From Janthinobacterium sp. 17J80-10 (GTDB lineage: Bacteria; Pseudomonadota; Gammaproteobacteria; Burkholderiales; Burkholderiaceae_D), in NCBI RefSeq assembly GCF_004114795.1, contig NZ_CP035311.1, forward strand, positions 2,666,001 to 2,730,000: a stretch of 64,000 nucleotides of DNA, given 5' to 3'. Position numbers and translations under genes: made by a program. The first letter of the stretch is position 1. Each line of letters begins with the position of its first letter. Positions 10,453 through 20,887 of the stretch are shown piece after piece. The notes below the pieces were generated by a model. That model was not told where the DNA came from, searched no databases, and saw nothing but the letters and a program-made list of their open reading frames with translations.

Positions 10453-10480
10453 TTGACATTTTCCAACTTTCGGCTATAAT
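10453..10480 (+). promoter_or_regulatory. Sigma-70 promoter of tRNA-Leu
   Basis: A perfect -35 box TTGACA (10453-10458) and a perfect -10 box TATAAT (10475-10480) separated by 16 bp, 13 bp upstream of the mature tRNA 5' end. This is the strongest promoter I can see in the window. Confidence 0.9.
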
Positions 10481-10493
10481 TTTGCTTCTGTTA

Positions 10494-10578
10494 GCCCACG
10501 TGGCGGAATTGGTAGACGCGCATGGTTCAGGTCCATGTGCCGCAAGGTGTGGGGGTTCGAGTCCCTCCGTGGGCACCA
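10494..10578 (+). tRNA. tRNA-Leu (CAG anticodon)
   Basis: 85-nt class II (long variable arm) tRNA. The acceptor stem pairs GCCCACG with CGTGGGC. The D-arm contains TTGGTAGA. The anticodon stem CATGG/CCATG holds the loop TTCAGGT with anticodon CAG (10528-10530), reading CUG leucine codons. The T-loop is GGTTCGAGTCC. The 3' CCA is encoded (10576-10578). It has its own promoter 5' and terminator 3', and is the only RNA gene I found in the window. Confidence 0.98.
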
Positions 10579-10584
10579 AAATAC

Positions 10585-10617
10585 AAAGGGATCGCTTCGG
10601 CGATCCCTTTTTATTTT
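10585..10617 (+). terminator. Terminator of tRNA-Leu
   Basis: Perfect 11-bp stem AAAGGGATCGC / GCGATCCCTTT with a TTCG tetraloop, followed by TTATTTT. It begins 7 nt after the encoded CCA. Confidence 0.92.
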
Positions 10618-10620
10618 GAC

Positions 10621-10723
10621 GCCCACGAGCAAAGCGCCTGCGCGCTTTGCGTGAGGGACTCGAAAGATCCGGCTTGCAAGCCGGATCGGGGCCGCGGAAC
10701 GTGGCCGAGCTCCCGACGTGGGC
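10621..10723. other. Structured element with inverted tRNA-Leu fragments
   Basis: 103 nt bounded by GCCCACG (10621-10627) and CGTGGGC (10717-10723), the same acceptor-stem sequences as the neighbouring tRNA. Inside are a perfect 9-bp hairpin (10629-10650), AGGGACTCGA (10654-10663, reverse complement of the tRNA T-arm), a perfect 22-nt palindrome (10666-10687) and a 7-bp hairpin GGCCGCG-GAA-CGTGGCC (10690-10706). GGGACTC (10655-10661) can pair with GAG-C-TCCC (10707-10714). Together they fold as a closed multibranched structure on either strand. No protein-coding character. Function unknown. Confidence 0.55.
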
Positions 10724-10733
10724 TTCTGAAAAC

Positions 10734-10763
10734 AAAAAAGCTTCGCCGCGGCGAAGCTTTTTT
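10734..10763. terminator. Bidirectional terminator between tRNA-Leu region and phosphoribosyltransferase
   Basis: A perfect 30-nt palindrome: AAAAAAGCTTCGCCG followed by its reverse complement, giving a GC-rich stem with A-tract and T-tract on both sides. It lies 20 bp past the phosphoribosyltransferase stop on the minus strand and can end transcription from both sides. Confidence 0.88.
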
Positions 10764-10782
10764 CATTATGGCTTTCGGATTG

Positions 10783-11322
10783 TCACTCAGGCCCGACCTC
10801 CGCCGAGCCCCGCGACAGCAACCCGTGAATCCCCAGCCGGTCATACTCCTCAAACGGCTGCATGATCCAGGGATTCGTTTCCAGATATTGCACAAAATAA
10901 TCCGGGCGCATGCAGGAACAGGCCTTGTACCAGATCACCGCCGAACGCGCCTCGACCACCTCTGGAAACGCTTCCTGTAAATGCCGCTGCACCTTGTCCA
11001 GCGTGACACCGGAATCAACCAGGTCATCGACCAGCAAGACCCGCCCTTTCAGCGAACCGCTGGACATGGTGACGTGCTTCGCAATGGCCAGCTCCCCCTG
11101 CTTGCTGCCGGCATCTTCACGGTAGGAACTCGTGGCCAGGATTGCCAGCGGCACGTTGAAGAGCCGCGACAAGACATCGCCCGGACGCAAGCCGCCGCGG
11201 GCCAGGCACAGGATATGATCGAATTGCCAGCCTGACCGATGCACCAGCACCGCAAGTTCTTCGATATTGCGGTGGTACTCGCTCCAGGAAACCCTGAGCT
11301 CGTGATGTGCCGCACCGGTCAT
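10783..11322 (-). CDS. Phosphoribosyltransferase (purine-type, family uncertain)
   Basis: Type I phosphoribosyltransferase fold, 179 residues. The PRPP-binding motif reads VLLVDDLVDSGVTL (about 95-108), and LARGGLRPGD supplies the usual arginine-glycine loop. In Burkholderiales this gene lies next to purA, consistent with a purine salvage role (xanthine/hypoxanthine-guanine type), but the base-specificity hood cannot be assigned by eye. The C-terminal part is longer than in minimal Gpt enzymes. It is the last gene before the bidirectional terminator, 22 bp after purA. Confidence 0.85.
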   Translation of the reverse strand: MTGAAHHELRVSWSEYHRNIEELAVLVHRSGWQFDHILCLARGGLRPGDVLSRLFNVPLAILATSSYREDAGSKQGELAIAKHVTMSSGSLKGRVLLVDDLVDSGVTLDKVQRHLQEAFPEVVEARSAVIWYKACSCMRPDYFVQYLETNPWIMQPFEEYDRLGIHGLLSRGSAEVGPE

Positions 11323-11344
11323 GCCTGTCCCGCTCCTGAACGAA

Positions 11345-12661
<1,317 letters not shown>

Positions 12662-13813
12662 TTAACTCAAATTCTTCAATACCCAATTGCCGCCCTCGCA
12701 CACCAGCTCGCGGTCGCAATCGAATTCATCTTGTTGCCTGCCCTGCCCGGGGAAACACTGGATCACGACTTCGCCGGCCCGGCGCAGCTGCGCGATCTTG
12801 TCACGCAGCGCACTGTCGCGCCCCCACGGCGCCATGATCGCACTGGCGCGCCCGGCTTCCGGCAACAGCCGCGCCAGCTCGCGCAAATCCATCGAAAAAC
12901 CGGTCGCAGGACGTGCCCGGCCAAAAGCTTCGCCGACATGGTCATAACGGCCGCCGCGCGCCACCGCATTGGGCAAGCCCGGCACATAGGCGGCGAACAT
13001 CGCGCCGCTTTCATACTGGTAGCCACGCAGGTCGGCGAGATCGACCGACACTGTGGCATCGCCCGCCAGTTCCAGCAGCGCCTGCAATTCGTCGAGCGCC
13101 TGCACAATGCCTGGCAGCGCCGGCAATACGGCACGTGCCTCTGCCAGTACCTTGGCATCGCCATAAAGCCCGGGCAATGCCAGCAAGGCTTCACGCGTGG
13201 CTGGCGCATATTCCTGAGTCAATTCGCGCAAGCCCGCGCCATCCTTGGCCTTCAGCAAACCAATCAGGGCTTCCTCGTCCATCTGCGCGCGGGCATCGCT
13301 CTGCAGGATCGCCCGCACCACGCCAACATGGCATAAATCCAGCCGCACGGTGGAAATGCCGGCCAGGGCCAGGCACGCCAGCACCAGTTCCTGGACTTCG
13401 GCATCGGCTTCCAGTCCCGCATGGCCATAAATCTCGGCGCCGATCTGCAACGGTTCGCGCGTTGCATGCAATCCGGAAGGCCGGGTGTGCAGCACGCTGC
13501 CGGCATAGCAGAGGCGCGTGACGGAATTGCGGTTCAGCAGGTGGGCATCGATACGCGCAACTTGCGTCGTCATGTCGGCGCGCAGGCCCATGGTACGTCC
13601 GGACAACTGGTCTACCAGCTTGAAGGTACGCAGCCCCATGTCGTGACCGGCACCGGTCAGGAGCGACTCCAGGTACTCGAGCATTGGCGGCATGACCAGC
13701 TCATAGCCATAGCGCCTGAAAGTATCGAGCATCGCACGACGCAGATCTTCAATCTTGCGCGCTTCTGCGGGCAAGACGTCGGCAATGTTTTCGGGAAGGA
13801 GCCAGGTGCGCAT
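12662..13813 (-). CDS. hisZ: ATP phosphoribosyltransferase regulatory subunit HisZ
   Basis: A HisRS-like protein that has no tRNA-charging role and instead forms the regulatory subunit of the short-form HisG enzyme, the first step of histidine synthesis. 383 residues resembling the class II catalytic core: [23 protein letters not shown] at the N-terminus (cited in part), motif 2-like [18 protein letters not shown] and a motif 3-like glycine stretch near the C-terminus. The anticodon-binding domain of true HisRS is missing, unlike hisS at 20.9-22.2 kb. It is separated from hflC by 143 bp holding two hairpins. Confidence 0.93.
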   Translation of the reverse strand: MRTWLLPENIADVLPAEARKIEDLRRAMLDTFRRYGYELVMPPMLEYLESLLTGAGHDMGLRTFKLVDQLSGRTMGLRADMTTQVARIDAHLLNRNSVTRLCYAGSVLHTRPSGLHATREPLQIGAEIYGHAGLEADAEVQELVLACLALAGISTVRLDLCHVGVVRAILQSDARAQMDEEALIGLLKAKDGAGLRELTQEYAPATREALLALPGLYGDAKVLAEARAVLPALPGIVQALDELQALLELAGDATVSVDLADLRGYQYESGAMFAAYVPGLPNAVARGGRYDHVGEAFGRARPATGFSMDLRELARLLPEAGRASAIMAPWGRDSALRDKIAQLRRAGEVVIQCFPGQGRQQDEFDCDRELVCEGGNWVLKNLS

Positions 13814-13830
13814 GAAAATGAAAATGCTTC

Positions 13831-13864
13831 AGAAAAAAATAAACCAGACTGGCTAACGCCAGTC
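13831..13864 (-). terminator. Terminator of the hflKC unit
   Basis: On the minus strand, GACTGGC-GTTA-GCCAGTC (13847-13864) is followed by TGGTTTATTTTTTT. It sits between hflC and hisZ and would separate the hfl unit from hisZ-purA. Confidence 0.7.
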
Positions 13865-13872
13865 CAGCCCGC

Positions 13873-13904
13873 GGGACAATCAGGCTTACACACCGGATTG
13901 TCCC
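13873..13904. other. Second hairpin in the hflC-hisZ gap
   Basis: GGGACAATC and GATTGTCCC form a perfect 9-bp stem with a 14-nt loop, upstream of the hflC terminator on the minus strand and not followed by a T-tract there. It may protect the hflC mRNA 3' end. No gene is visible in this 143-bp gap. Confidence 0.45.
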
Positions 13905-13956
13905 ATCAAAAAAAATGTAAAGCCAGCAGTAACCCGCCATTCATGGCGGCGTGGAA

Positions 13957-14844
13957 TTACTTGGCGGCAACGCCTCCAGGCCCGGAACTCCTGAAATAGC
14001 GGAAAAACTCGGAGTTCGGATCCAGCACCATCACGTCGCTCTGGCTCTTGAAGCTGGCCCGGTACGCCTGCAGGCTGCGATAGAACTTGTAGAACTCGGG
14101 ATTCTGGCCGAATGCCTGGGCATAGACCTGCGATGCCTTGGCATCGCCCTCGCCGCGCATCTTTTCAGCTTCGCGGTAGGCTTCCGCCAGGATCACGGTG
14201 CGCTGCTTGTCGGCATCGGCACGAATTTTCTCGGATTCTGCCGCGCCTGTCGAGCGCAATTCGTTGGCTACGCGCAGGCGTTCCGAGCGCATGCGGTCAA
14301 ACACCGAGTTGCTGATCTGCTCGACGTAGTCCACGCGCTTCAGGCGGACATCAATGACTTCCACGCCGATTTTCCTGGCTTCTTCCTCGACGTTTTTCTG
14401 GATCGCGTTCATCACCTTGGCGCGCTCGCCCGAGATCACTTCGCGCACGGTGCGCTTGGTGATTTCCAGGTTCAGCGCATCGCGGATGATCTGCTGCATG
14501 CGGTCCAGCGCGCGCCGCTCTTCGCCGCTGAAGCTGACGAAATACAGGCGCGGATCGGAAATGCGCCATTTGACGAAGGAATCGATCAGGATGTTCTTCT
14601 TTTCGGCCGTGATGAAGCGGTCCGCATCGGGCGAATCCAGCGTCAGGTAACGCTTATCCAGGAAAATGACATTCTGGAACGGCGGCGGCATCTTGAGATG
14701 CAGGCCAGGCTTGTCGATCACCTGCTTGACTTCGCCAAGTGCGAAGACGATGGCGTATTTGCGCTGGTCGACGACAAAGACGGTGGACGACACCAGCCAG
14801 ATTGCCAGGATGGCGACGATTGCAATGGAAACGATGCGGTTCAT
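13957..14844 (-). CDS. hflC: Membrane protease modulator HflC
   Basis: SPFH/prohibitin-family inner-membrane protein that with HflK forms the large cage around FtsH and modulates its proteolysis. 295 residues: one N-terminal membrane segment (about 5-23, VSIAIVAILAIWLVSSTVFVV), then a periplasmic SPFH domain and a long helical region with DVRLKRVDY and MRSERLRVANELR. Its ATG overlaps the hflK stop by one base (TAATG), indicating translational coupling. Confidence 0.96.
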   Translation of the reverse strand: MNRIVSIAIVAILAIWLVSSTVFVVDQRKYAIVFALGEVKQVIDKPGLHLKMPPPFQNVIFLDKRYLTLDSPDADRFITAEKKNILIDSFVKWRISDPRLYFVSFSGEERRALDRMQQIIRDALNLEITKRTVREVISGERAKVMNAIQKNVEEEARKIGVEVIDVRLKRVDYVEQISNSVFDRMRSERLRVANELRSTGAAESEKIRADADKQRTVILAEAYREAEKMRGEGDAKASQVYAQAFGQNPEFYKFYRSLQAYRASFKSQSDVMVLDPNSEFFRYFRSSGPGGVAAK

Positions 14845-16139
14845 TATCTGCCCTCCCGATCACGGGAACTGCGTACATCACTCGGGCGCGTCGCGCGCTC
14901 GGCCTCGAGCGCCTGCGCTGCCTCGGAACTGCCGGCAGCCGATCCGGTCGGCGCAGCGGCATTGCGTGCCGCCGTTGCCGCTTCCTGGCTGGCGGTATGC
15001 GCGATCAGCTTGTCCAGCGGCAGGTACAGGAGATTGTTGCCGCTCTTGGCATCGATCATGACCTTGCCGGTGTTGGAGAAAATCTGCTGCATGGTTTCCA
15101 GGTACATGCGGTCGCGCGTGACGGCCGGCGCCTTCTGGTATTCAGTCACCACCAGTTTGAAACGGGAAGCATCACCCTGCGCGGTTTCCTGCACGCGAGC
15201 GCGGTAGGCCTCGGCTTCCTGCAGCAGGCGCTCGCCGGCGCCACGGGCGCGGGGGATCACGTCATTGGCGTAGGCCTGGCCTTCGTTCTTCTGGCGCTCG
15301 CGGTCCTGGCCTGCCTTGACGGCATCGTCAAAGGCGGACTGCACCTGTTCCGGCGGCTGCACGCCCAGCGTGGCCACGTTGGTGATCAGTACGCCGGCAT
15401 TGTAGCGGTCGAGAATCGCCTGCATCAGCTTCTTGGCGTCGAAAGCCACCTTGGCGCGATCTTCATAGAGCACGAAGTCCATCTTGTTGCGGCCAACGAC
15501 CTCGCGCAGCGCCGACTCGGCAACCTGCTTGACCATTTCTTCCTGCTCGCGATTGCTGAAGATCCACTTCTCGGCATCGCTCAGGGTGTATTGCACCGCG
15601 AACTGGATATCGATGATGTTTTCATCCTCGGTCAGCATCAGCGATTCGCTGGTCTGCTTGTTGCGCACGCTGCCGCGATAACCGACTTCGGCAGTGCGCA
15701 CCTGCGAAACGTTGACGACTTCGTGCGTCTGGATCGGCGTGGGCCAGCGCCAGTTGAAACCGGCAGGCGCCTTGTGGCTGTATTTGCCGAAGGTCATGAC
15801 CACGCCGGTCTGGCCTTCCTGCACGATAAAGAACCCGCTAAGCAGCCACAATGCCAGCACGACGACGGCAGCAATACCGAAAATGCCATAGCCGGCGTTG
15901 CCCATGTCAGGACGGAATCCGCCCGGGCCGCCACCGCCGCCTTTCTTGCCGCCAAAGAGGCGGCTCAGGCGCTGGTTGAAATCACGCCAGAGTTCGTCGA
16001 GGTCGGGCGGGCCTTCCGGACGCCGGCCATCCTGCGGGTTCTGGTTCTGATTCTGGTTGTCGTCTTGCGAACCACGGCCCCAGCGGGGATCGTTGATCGA
16101 AAACTTGAGACCGATTCTTTTTAATATTGGGGCAAGCAT
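14844..16139 (-). CDS. hflK: Membrane protease modulator HflK
   Basis: Partner of HflC in the FtsH-regulating complex. 431 residues: an N-terminal cytoplasmic part that is rich in N, Q and G (QDDNQNQNQNPQDG, then GGKKGGGGGPGG), one membrane segment near residues 82-104, the SPFH domain and a long coiled region with DAVKAGQDRERQKNEG. The C-terminal tail is alanine-rich and charged. It lies 50 bp after hflX and overlaps hflC by one base. Confidence 0.96.
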   Translation of the reverse strand: MLAPILKRIGLKFSINDPRWGRGSQDDNQNQNQNPQDGRRPEGPPDLDELWRDFNQRLSRLFGGKKGGGGGPGGFRPDMGNAGYGIFGIAAVVVLALWLLSGFFIVQEGQTGVVMTFGKYSHKAPAGFNWRWPTPIQTHEVVNVSQVRTAEVGYRGSVRNKQTSESLMLTEDENIIDIQFAVQYTLSDAEKWIFSNREQEEMVKQVAESALREVVGRNKMDFVLYEDRAKVAFDAKKLMQAILDRYNAGVLITNVATLGVQPPEQVQSAFDDAVKAGQDRERQKNEGQAYANDVIPRARGAGERLLQEAEAYRARVQETAQGDASRFKLVVTEYQKAPAVTRDRMYLETMQQIFSNTGKVMIDAKSGNNLLYLPLDKLIAHTASQEAATAARNAAAPTGSAAGSSEAAQALEAERATRPSDVRSSRDREGR

Positions 16140-16188
16140 TCTTGGTCGCGATCAGCTGAAATGTATAGGGGGAATGCCCATTGGATTG

Positions 16189-17310
16189 CTAATGTTGCGC
16201 TTCATTGGTCATCTGCGCGGGTGCGCCCGCAAGCGGGGCCGCGCTGCTCTCCCTGGCAAACTCCGCCATGGCCTGTCGCAGCAGATCCAGGCCGGCGCCA
16301 GTTTGGGCGCTGATAAAAACACGCCGGATTTTATCATACTCATCACGTTCCACCGCCGGCTCCAGGCCTGCCGCATCGATCTTGTTCCAGACCAGAATCT
16401 GCGGGATATCGTCGGCGCCGATTTCCTTCAACACCAGGTTGACCTGCTCTATCTGTTCGATGCGCGCCGGACTGGCGGCATCGACCACGTGCAGCAGCAA
16501 GTCGGCCTGGATGGTTTCTTCCAGGGTGGCGCGGAAAGCCGCCACCAGCTGGTGCGGCAGCTCGCGGATAAAACCGACCGTATCCGAAATGACGATACTG
16601 CCGACCTCGTCCAGGTGCAGCCGGCGCGAGGTCGTGTCCAGCGTCGCAAACAACTGGTCGGCAGCGTAGGTACGCGCCTTCGTCAGCGAGTTGAACAGGG
16701 TCGATTTGCCGGCATTGGTATAGCCGACCAGCGACACTGAAAAGGTATTGCTGCGGGCACGGGCGCGGCGCTGCGTGGCATGCTGGCGGCGCAGCTTGTC
16801 GAGCTTGGCGCGCAAGGCCTTGACCCGCTCGCCAAGCAGCCGGCGGTCAGTTTCAAGCTGCGTTTCGCCGGGGCCGCGCAGGCCGATACCGCCCTTTTGG
16901 CGCTCCAGATGGGTCCAGCCCCGCACCAGGCGGGTCGCAAGATGCTGCAACTGGGCCAGCTCGACTTGCACCTTGCCCTCATGGCTTTGCGCACGCTGGG
17001 CAAAAATATCGAGGATCAGGCTGGTGCGGTCGACCACGCGCACCTTCAGGTGGCGTTCCAGGTTGCGCTGCTGGGCCGGCGACAGGGCATGATTGAAAAT
17101 CACCAGCTCCAGCGCCTCGTCACGCACCGCGTTGCCGATTTCATCGGCCTTGCCGCTACCCACGAATAGTGCGGCATCCGGACTGGCGCGACGACCAGTG
17201 ATGGTGACTACGGGTTGCGCGCCGGCCGACTTGGCCAGGAGGGAGAGCTCGTCCAGGCTGGCAGCAAAGTCGCCCTTGCCGAAATCCAGCCCGACTAGCG
17301 CGGTGCGCAT
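16189..17310 (-). CDS. hflX: Ribosome-associated GTPase HflX
   Basis: GTPase that binds and splits stalled 70S ribosomes under stress. 373 residues: an N-terminal HflX domain (about 1-180) with the glycine-rich LRGPGETQLETDRR segment, then the G domain with G1 GYTNAGKST, G3 DTVGF and G4 NKID. It sits 35 bp after hfq and upstream of hflK, the classical hfq-hflX-hflK-hflC order. Confidence 0.97.
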   Translation of the reverse strand: MRTALVGLDFGKGDFAASLDELSLLAKSAGAQPVVTITGRRASPDAALFVGSGKADEIGNAVRDEALELVIFNHALSPAQQRNLERHLKVRVVDRTSLILDIFAQRAQSHEGKVQVELAQLQHLATRLVRGWTHLERQKGGIGLRGPGETQLETDRRLLGERVKALRAKLDKLRRQHATQRRARARSNTFSVSLVGYTNAGKSTLFNSLTKARTYAADQLFATLDTTSRRLHLDEVGSIVISDTVGFIRELPHQLVAAFRATLEETIQADLLLHVVDAASPARIEQIEQVNLVLKEIGADDIPQILVWNKIDAAGLEPAVERDEYDKIRRVFISAQTGAGLDLLRQAMAEFARESSAAPLAGAPAQMTNEAQH

Positions 17311-17345
17311 ACCGTTTTCAACATGAAATTGCTAATTTGCAAATC

Positions 17346-17582
17346 TTATTCCGATTCTGCATCGACGTTGAGGTTGACCGCGCGCGCCGGCACGACGGTG
17401 GAAATCGCATGCTTGTACACCATCTGGGTGACAGTATTGCGCAGCAGGACGACGTACTGGTCGAAGGATTCGATATGGCCTTGCAGCTTGATGCCGTTGA
17501 CCAGGTAGATCGAAACCGGGACGTGCTCTTTGCGCAAGGCGTTCAGGAAGGGGTCTTGTAACAGTTGCCCTTTATTGCTCAT
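17346..17582 (-). CDS. hfq: RNA chaperone Hfq
   Basis: Sm-like hexameric RNA chaperone for small RNAs. The start is the ATG at 17582 ([14 protein letters not shown]), preceded by GGAG at proper spacing, giving 78 residues; an upstream in-frame start at 17639 adds unrelated residues. The Sm1 motif is [13 protein letters not shown] and the Sm2 motif is YKHAIST. The C-terminal tail is short (ends NVDAESE), as in other betaproteobacteria and unlike the 102-residue E. coli protein. Confidence 0.97.
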   Translation of the reverse strand: MSNKGQLLQDPFLNALRKEHVPVSIYLVNGIKLQGHIESFDQYVVLLRNTVTQMVYKHAISTVVPARAVNLNVDAESE

Positions 17583-17700
17583 AACAGCTCCATTGTGTAG
17601 TTGTGTTTTGGAGTTTGAGGCGACTTGAGTGGATTTCAAGTGCCAACCGGGTGAAGTAGTTCGACTGTAGCCGATTTTTTAATTCCTTGCCATGACAAGA

Positions 17701-19044
17701 CTATTTCCCCTGCCTGGTAAAAGGATTTTTCCCTGAGCGAAATTCGATGCGCAACGGTGTACCGACAAGAGAAAACGTTTCCCGGAAATGTTTTTCAAGG
17801 TAACGCTTGTAGTTATCCTCGATTCCCTCCAGGGCGTTGCCGTGGATGACGACGATCGGCGGATTCTGGCCACCCTGATGCGCATAGCGCATCTTCGGCC
17901 GGATCGAGCCTTTGCGGCGCGGCTGCTGGTGCTCCACAGCCTCTTCCAGGGCGCGCGTCAGCTTCGGCGTGGACAGGTTGATCATGGCCGCTGCGTAGGC
18001 GGAGTCGACCGACTTCATCAATGGGCCGATGCCGGTGGATTTGAGCGCCGAGATGAAGTGGAATTTAGCAAACGACAGAAAACTGAGCTTGCGATCCAGG
18101 TCGATCTTGATTTCATCGCGACGGTCGCTGGTCAGGCCATCCCATTTGTTGACGCCGACTACCAGCGCCCTGCCCGACTCCAGGATGAAGCCGGCAATAT
18201 GCGCATCCTGTTCCGAGATGTCTTGTTGCGCATCAAGGAGAAGCAATACGACATTGGCTTCCGAAATCGACTGGAGCGTTTTAACGACCGAGAATTTTTC
18301 GATTGCCTCGAATACCTTGCCGCGGCGGCGAATGCCGGCAGTGTCGATCAGGGTGTAATGCTTGCCTTCGCGCTCGAACGGAATTTCGATCGAATCGCGC
18401 GTGGTGCCCGGCATGTCGAAGGCGATCACGCGCTCTTCGCCCAGCAAGGCATTGACCAGGGTCGACTTGCCGACATTGGGGCGGCCGACGATGGCCAGCT
18501 TGGTGCCTGACTGCTTCGGCTCTTCCGGCTCGTCTTCGGCGGTTTTCTTGCCGATGGCGAGATCAAGCGCTTCAATGACAAGGTCGTGCACGCCATCGCC
18601 ATGCGCGGCCGAAATGACGTAAGGGTCGCCCAGGCCGAGCTCATAAAAATCCGCAGTGACCGTGGTGTACTTCATCCCCTCGGACTTGTTCACCACCAGC
18701 AGCACCGGACGGCCCGACTTGCGCAGAAAATCGGTGATCGTCTTGTCATGCGGGGTCAGGCCCTGACGGCCATCGACCAGGAAGATCACGGCATCGGCCT
18801 CGACCACTGCCTGCTTGGTCTGCTTGGCCATTTCGTGCATGATGCCTTCCTTGGCCACCGGCTCGAAGCCACCGGTATCGATTACCAGGAAGGGACGTTC
18901 GCCGACACGCCCCTCGCCATAATGGCGGTCGCGCGTGAGGCCGGGAAGATCGGCCACCAGAGCGTCACGAGACCGCGTCAGGCGGTTGAAGAGCGTGGAC
19001 TTGCCGACATTCGGCCTTCCGACTAATGCAATAACCGGTTTCAT
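17701..19044 (-). CDS. der: Ribosome-assembly GTPase Der (EngA)
   Basis: Essential GTPase with two tandem G domains needed for 50S subunit maturation. 447 residues: G1 motif GRPNVGKST at about residues 8-16 and again at about 187-195, DLPGLTRDR and [10 protein letters not shown] for the switch regions, and NKSEG and NKWDG as G4 motifs. A C-terminal KH-like domain (about 360-447) ends in [12 protein letters not shown]. It starts 5 nt after the bamB stop. Confidence 0.98.
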   Translation of the reverse strand: MKPVIALVGRPNVGKSTLFNRLTRSRDALVADLPGLTRDRHYGEGRVGERPFLVIDTGGFEPVAKEGIMHEMAKQTKQAVVEADAVIFLVDGRQGLTPHDKTITDFLRKSGRPVLLVVNKSEGMKYTTVTADFYELGLGDPYVISAAHGDGVHDLVIEALDLAIGKKTAEDEPEEPKQSGTKLAIVGRPNVGKSTLVNALLGEERVIAFDMPGTTRDSIEIPFEREGKHYTLIDTAGIRRRGKVFEAIEKFSVVKTLQSISEANVVLLLLDAQQDISEQDAHIAGFILESGRALVVGVNKWDGLTSDRRDEIKIDLDRKLSFLSFAKFHFISALKSTGIGPLMKSVDSAYAAAMINLSTPKLTRALEEAVEHQQPRRKGSIRPKMRYAHQGGQNPPIVVIHGNALEGIEDNYKRYLEKHFRETFSLVGTPLRIEFRSGKNPFTRQGK

Positions 19045-19049
19045 TAAAT

Positions 19050-20207
19050 TCAGTTAACTCCAAATGCAACCAGGGTACCGCCCCTGGTTTGAAATACGGC
19101 ATGCGAACCTGCCACAACCGGCGTACCCAGCACCGGGCTACCGTCGGTTTCCACGCGCGCCAGCATGGCGCCGTCTTCGCGTGACAGGAAATGCACATAA
19201 CCCTGGTAATCGGCAACCGCTACCGCACGACCGAAAGATACCGGTGTGGACAGGCGGCGGTTGGCCAGTTGCTTGTTGCGCCAGACGCTGGCGCCGCTGT
19301 CGCGCGAAAACGCATGCAGCGAACCGCTATCGTCGGCGGCAAAGACGAAACGCTCGTCACCGCCCAGACCAACTTCGCTCGACAGGTTGCGCGCCCAGTG
19401 CGCAGTACCGCTGATGCCGTCGACACAGGAAGCGCGTCCCTGGTAGGCAACGGCGCACACCTCGCGCCCCACCAGCAAAGGCATGCCGGATGTATCAGCG
19501 ACACGTTCGAGCTCGGTTGCACCGCGTGCTTCACCGACCGCAATTTCCCAGCGCGGCCCGCCATTGTTGAGGGCGACTGCCAGCAGGCGCCCTCCCGGCA
19601 AGGCCACATAGGCATTGCCTTCGGCGATGGCGATACCCGGCGCGCTGCGCAGGGTCAGCGAAGGCACGCTGCGCTGCAGGACCCAGCGCCGCTTGCCGGT
19701 GGCTATATCAAAACCGGCGATGCTGTTGTCGACGCTGCGCACCACGACCAGGCCCAGACCGACCGCCGGCGCCGACAGCACTTCGCTGGAAGCCTGCGCT
19801 TTCCACACTTCCTTGCCATTCTCGTCGAAGGCCAGGATCGCGCCCTTCTCGCCGGCCACCACGGCCACGTTGCCATCGCTGCCGACGCCTGCCGTCAAAG
19901 GCATGCCGGCATTGATGCGCCACTGCGCACGGCCGGTTGCCGCCTCGATGCGGGTAACGGTGCCGTCGGCGGCCGCAGCAAACACGCTGTTGCGCGCCAC
20001 TGCCGGCGAAAACACGTGCACGCCGGCGCTGCCGACGGATGCCGTCCAGGCGGTGGCAACCGCCAGGCTCGGAGCAAGTTCAACCAGCGCCGCCGGTGGA
20101 TTGCTCGGTTCCTTCTTGGAGGAGAATGGATTGAGCGATGACAGTGTGGAACAACCCGCAAGCGCCACGACGGTGCCTGCAACAGCCAGTTTCAAAGCAA
20201 TACGCAT
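19050..20207 (-). CDS. bamB: Outer-membrane assembly lipoprotein BamB
   Basis: Lipoprotein of the BAM complex that folds beta-barrels into the outer membrane. 385 residues from the ATG at 20207, chosen because GGGGAG lies 4-9 nt upstream; an ATG at 20225 would overlap yfgM. The signal peptide ends in the lipobox LAGC, and the mature protein begins [10 protein letters not shown]. The rest is a PQQ-like eight-bladed beta-propeller with repeated A-x-DG-x-(V/L)-x-A-x-(D/E) blades. Between yfgM and der, the standard BamB context. Confidence 0.95.
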   Translation of the reverse strand: MRIALKLAVAGTVVALAGCSTLSSLNPFSSKKEPSNPPAALVELAPSLAVATAWTASVGSAGVHVFSPAVARNSVFAAAADGTVTRIEAATGRAQWRINAGMPLTAGVGSDGNVAVVAGEKGAILAFDENGKEVWKAQASSEVLSAPAVGLGLVVVRSVDNSIAGFDIATGKRRWVLQRSVPSLTLRSAPGIAIAEGNAYVALPGGRLLAVALNNGGPRWEIAVGEARGATELERVADTSGMPLLVGREVCAVAYQGRASCVDGISGTAHWARNLSSEVGLGGDERFVFAADDSGSLHAFSRDSGASVWRNKQLANRRLSTPVSFGRAVAVADYQGYVHFLSREDGAMLARVETDGSPVLGTPVVAGSHAVFQTRGGTLVAFGVN

Positions 20208-20221
20208 GATCTCCCCTGTCC

Positions 20222-20872
20222 TCAAGCCGCGGCCTTGGCGGCAGCGCCGCCGATTGCATCCAGCTTCAGCTGCACCAGCTGGCGGCCCGGATTGCCTTCG
20301 TCCATTTTTTCCAGCGCCGCGCGGTAAGCTGCGCGCGCTTCTTCCAGCTTGTTCTGCGCGACCAGGATATCGCCCTTGCGGTCGGCCACGGCAGCGGCGA
20401 ACGGTGCCGGGAAATCGCCGGCCAGCAGCTTCAAGCCATCGTCGTAGGATTTCTCATCGAGCAGGATGCCTGCCAGGCGAATTTTCGCCACGGCCTTGTA
20501 TTCATCGTGCTGGCCGTTTTTTGCGACCCATTCGAGCTGGCTCTTGGCGGCTTTCAGGTCGCTCGCATCGAATGCTGCCTTGGCGGCAGCCAGCGCGCCC
20601 ATTTCGGCATACGCGGTGCGGGCGAACTTGTCCTGCATGTCGGCGGCAGCGCGCGCCACCTTGGCGGCGTCTTTCGCAGCCGCGGCTTTCTGCAATTCCT
20701 CGTACAGCAGGCCGGCTTGTGCTGCCTGCTTGCCCTGGTAAGTCTTCCAGCCGTTCCAGGCCGCATAGCCGCCCAGCGCGACAATCAGCACCCAGGTAAT
20801 CAGGTTGCCGTATTGCTTCCACCAAGCCTTGATGGAATCCAGTTGTTCTTGTTCTTCGAGATCGTATGCCAT
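20222..20872 (-). CDS. yfgM: YfgM-like tetratricopeptide membrane protein
   Basis: Inner-membrane protein with a large periplasmic TPR domain, known in E. coli to associate with the SecYEG translocon and the chaperone PpiD. 216 residues: N-terminal cytoplasmic stretch DLEEQEQLDSIKAWWKQYGN, one membrane helix (about 24-42), then alanine-rich helical repeats. It lies between hisS and bamB, 15 bp after hisS, as in E. coli. Confidence 0.93.
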   Translation of the reverse strand: MAYDLEEQEQLDSIKAWWKQYGNLITWVLIVALGGYAAWNGWKTYQGKQAAQAGLLYEELQKAAAAKDAAKVARAAADMQDKFARTAYAEMGALAAAKAAFDASDLKAAKSQLEWVAKNGQHDEYKAVAKIRLAGILLDEKSYDDGLKLLAGDFPAPFAAAVADRKGDILVAQNKLEEARAAYRAALEKMDEGNPGRQLVQLKLDAIGGAAAKAAA

Positions 20873-20887
20873 GATGTTTTAGTCTTG

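Noticed and set aside
10430-10735. A 101-codon minus-strand ORF across the tRNA-Leu region
   Set aside because: It reads the complement of the tRNA and its promoter and terminator; the sequence LEPPHLAAHGPEPC is the familiar false product of antisense tRNA-Leu.
12662-13813. A second histidyl-tRNA synthetase
   Set aside because: The protein lacks the anticodon-binding domain and matches HisZ; the true hisS is at 20.9-22.2 kb.
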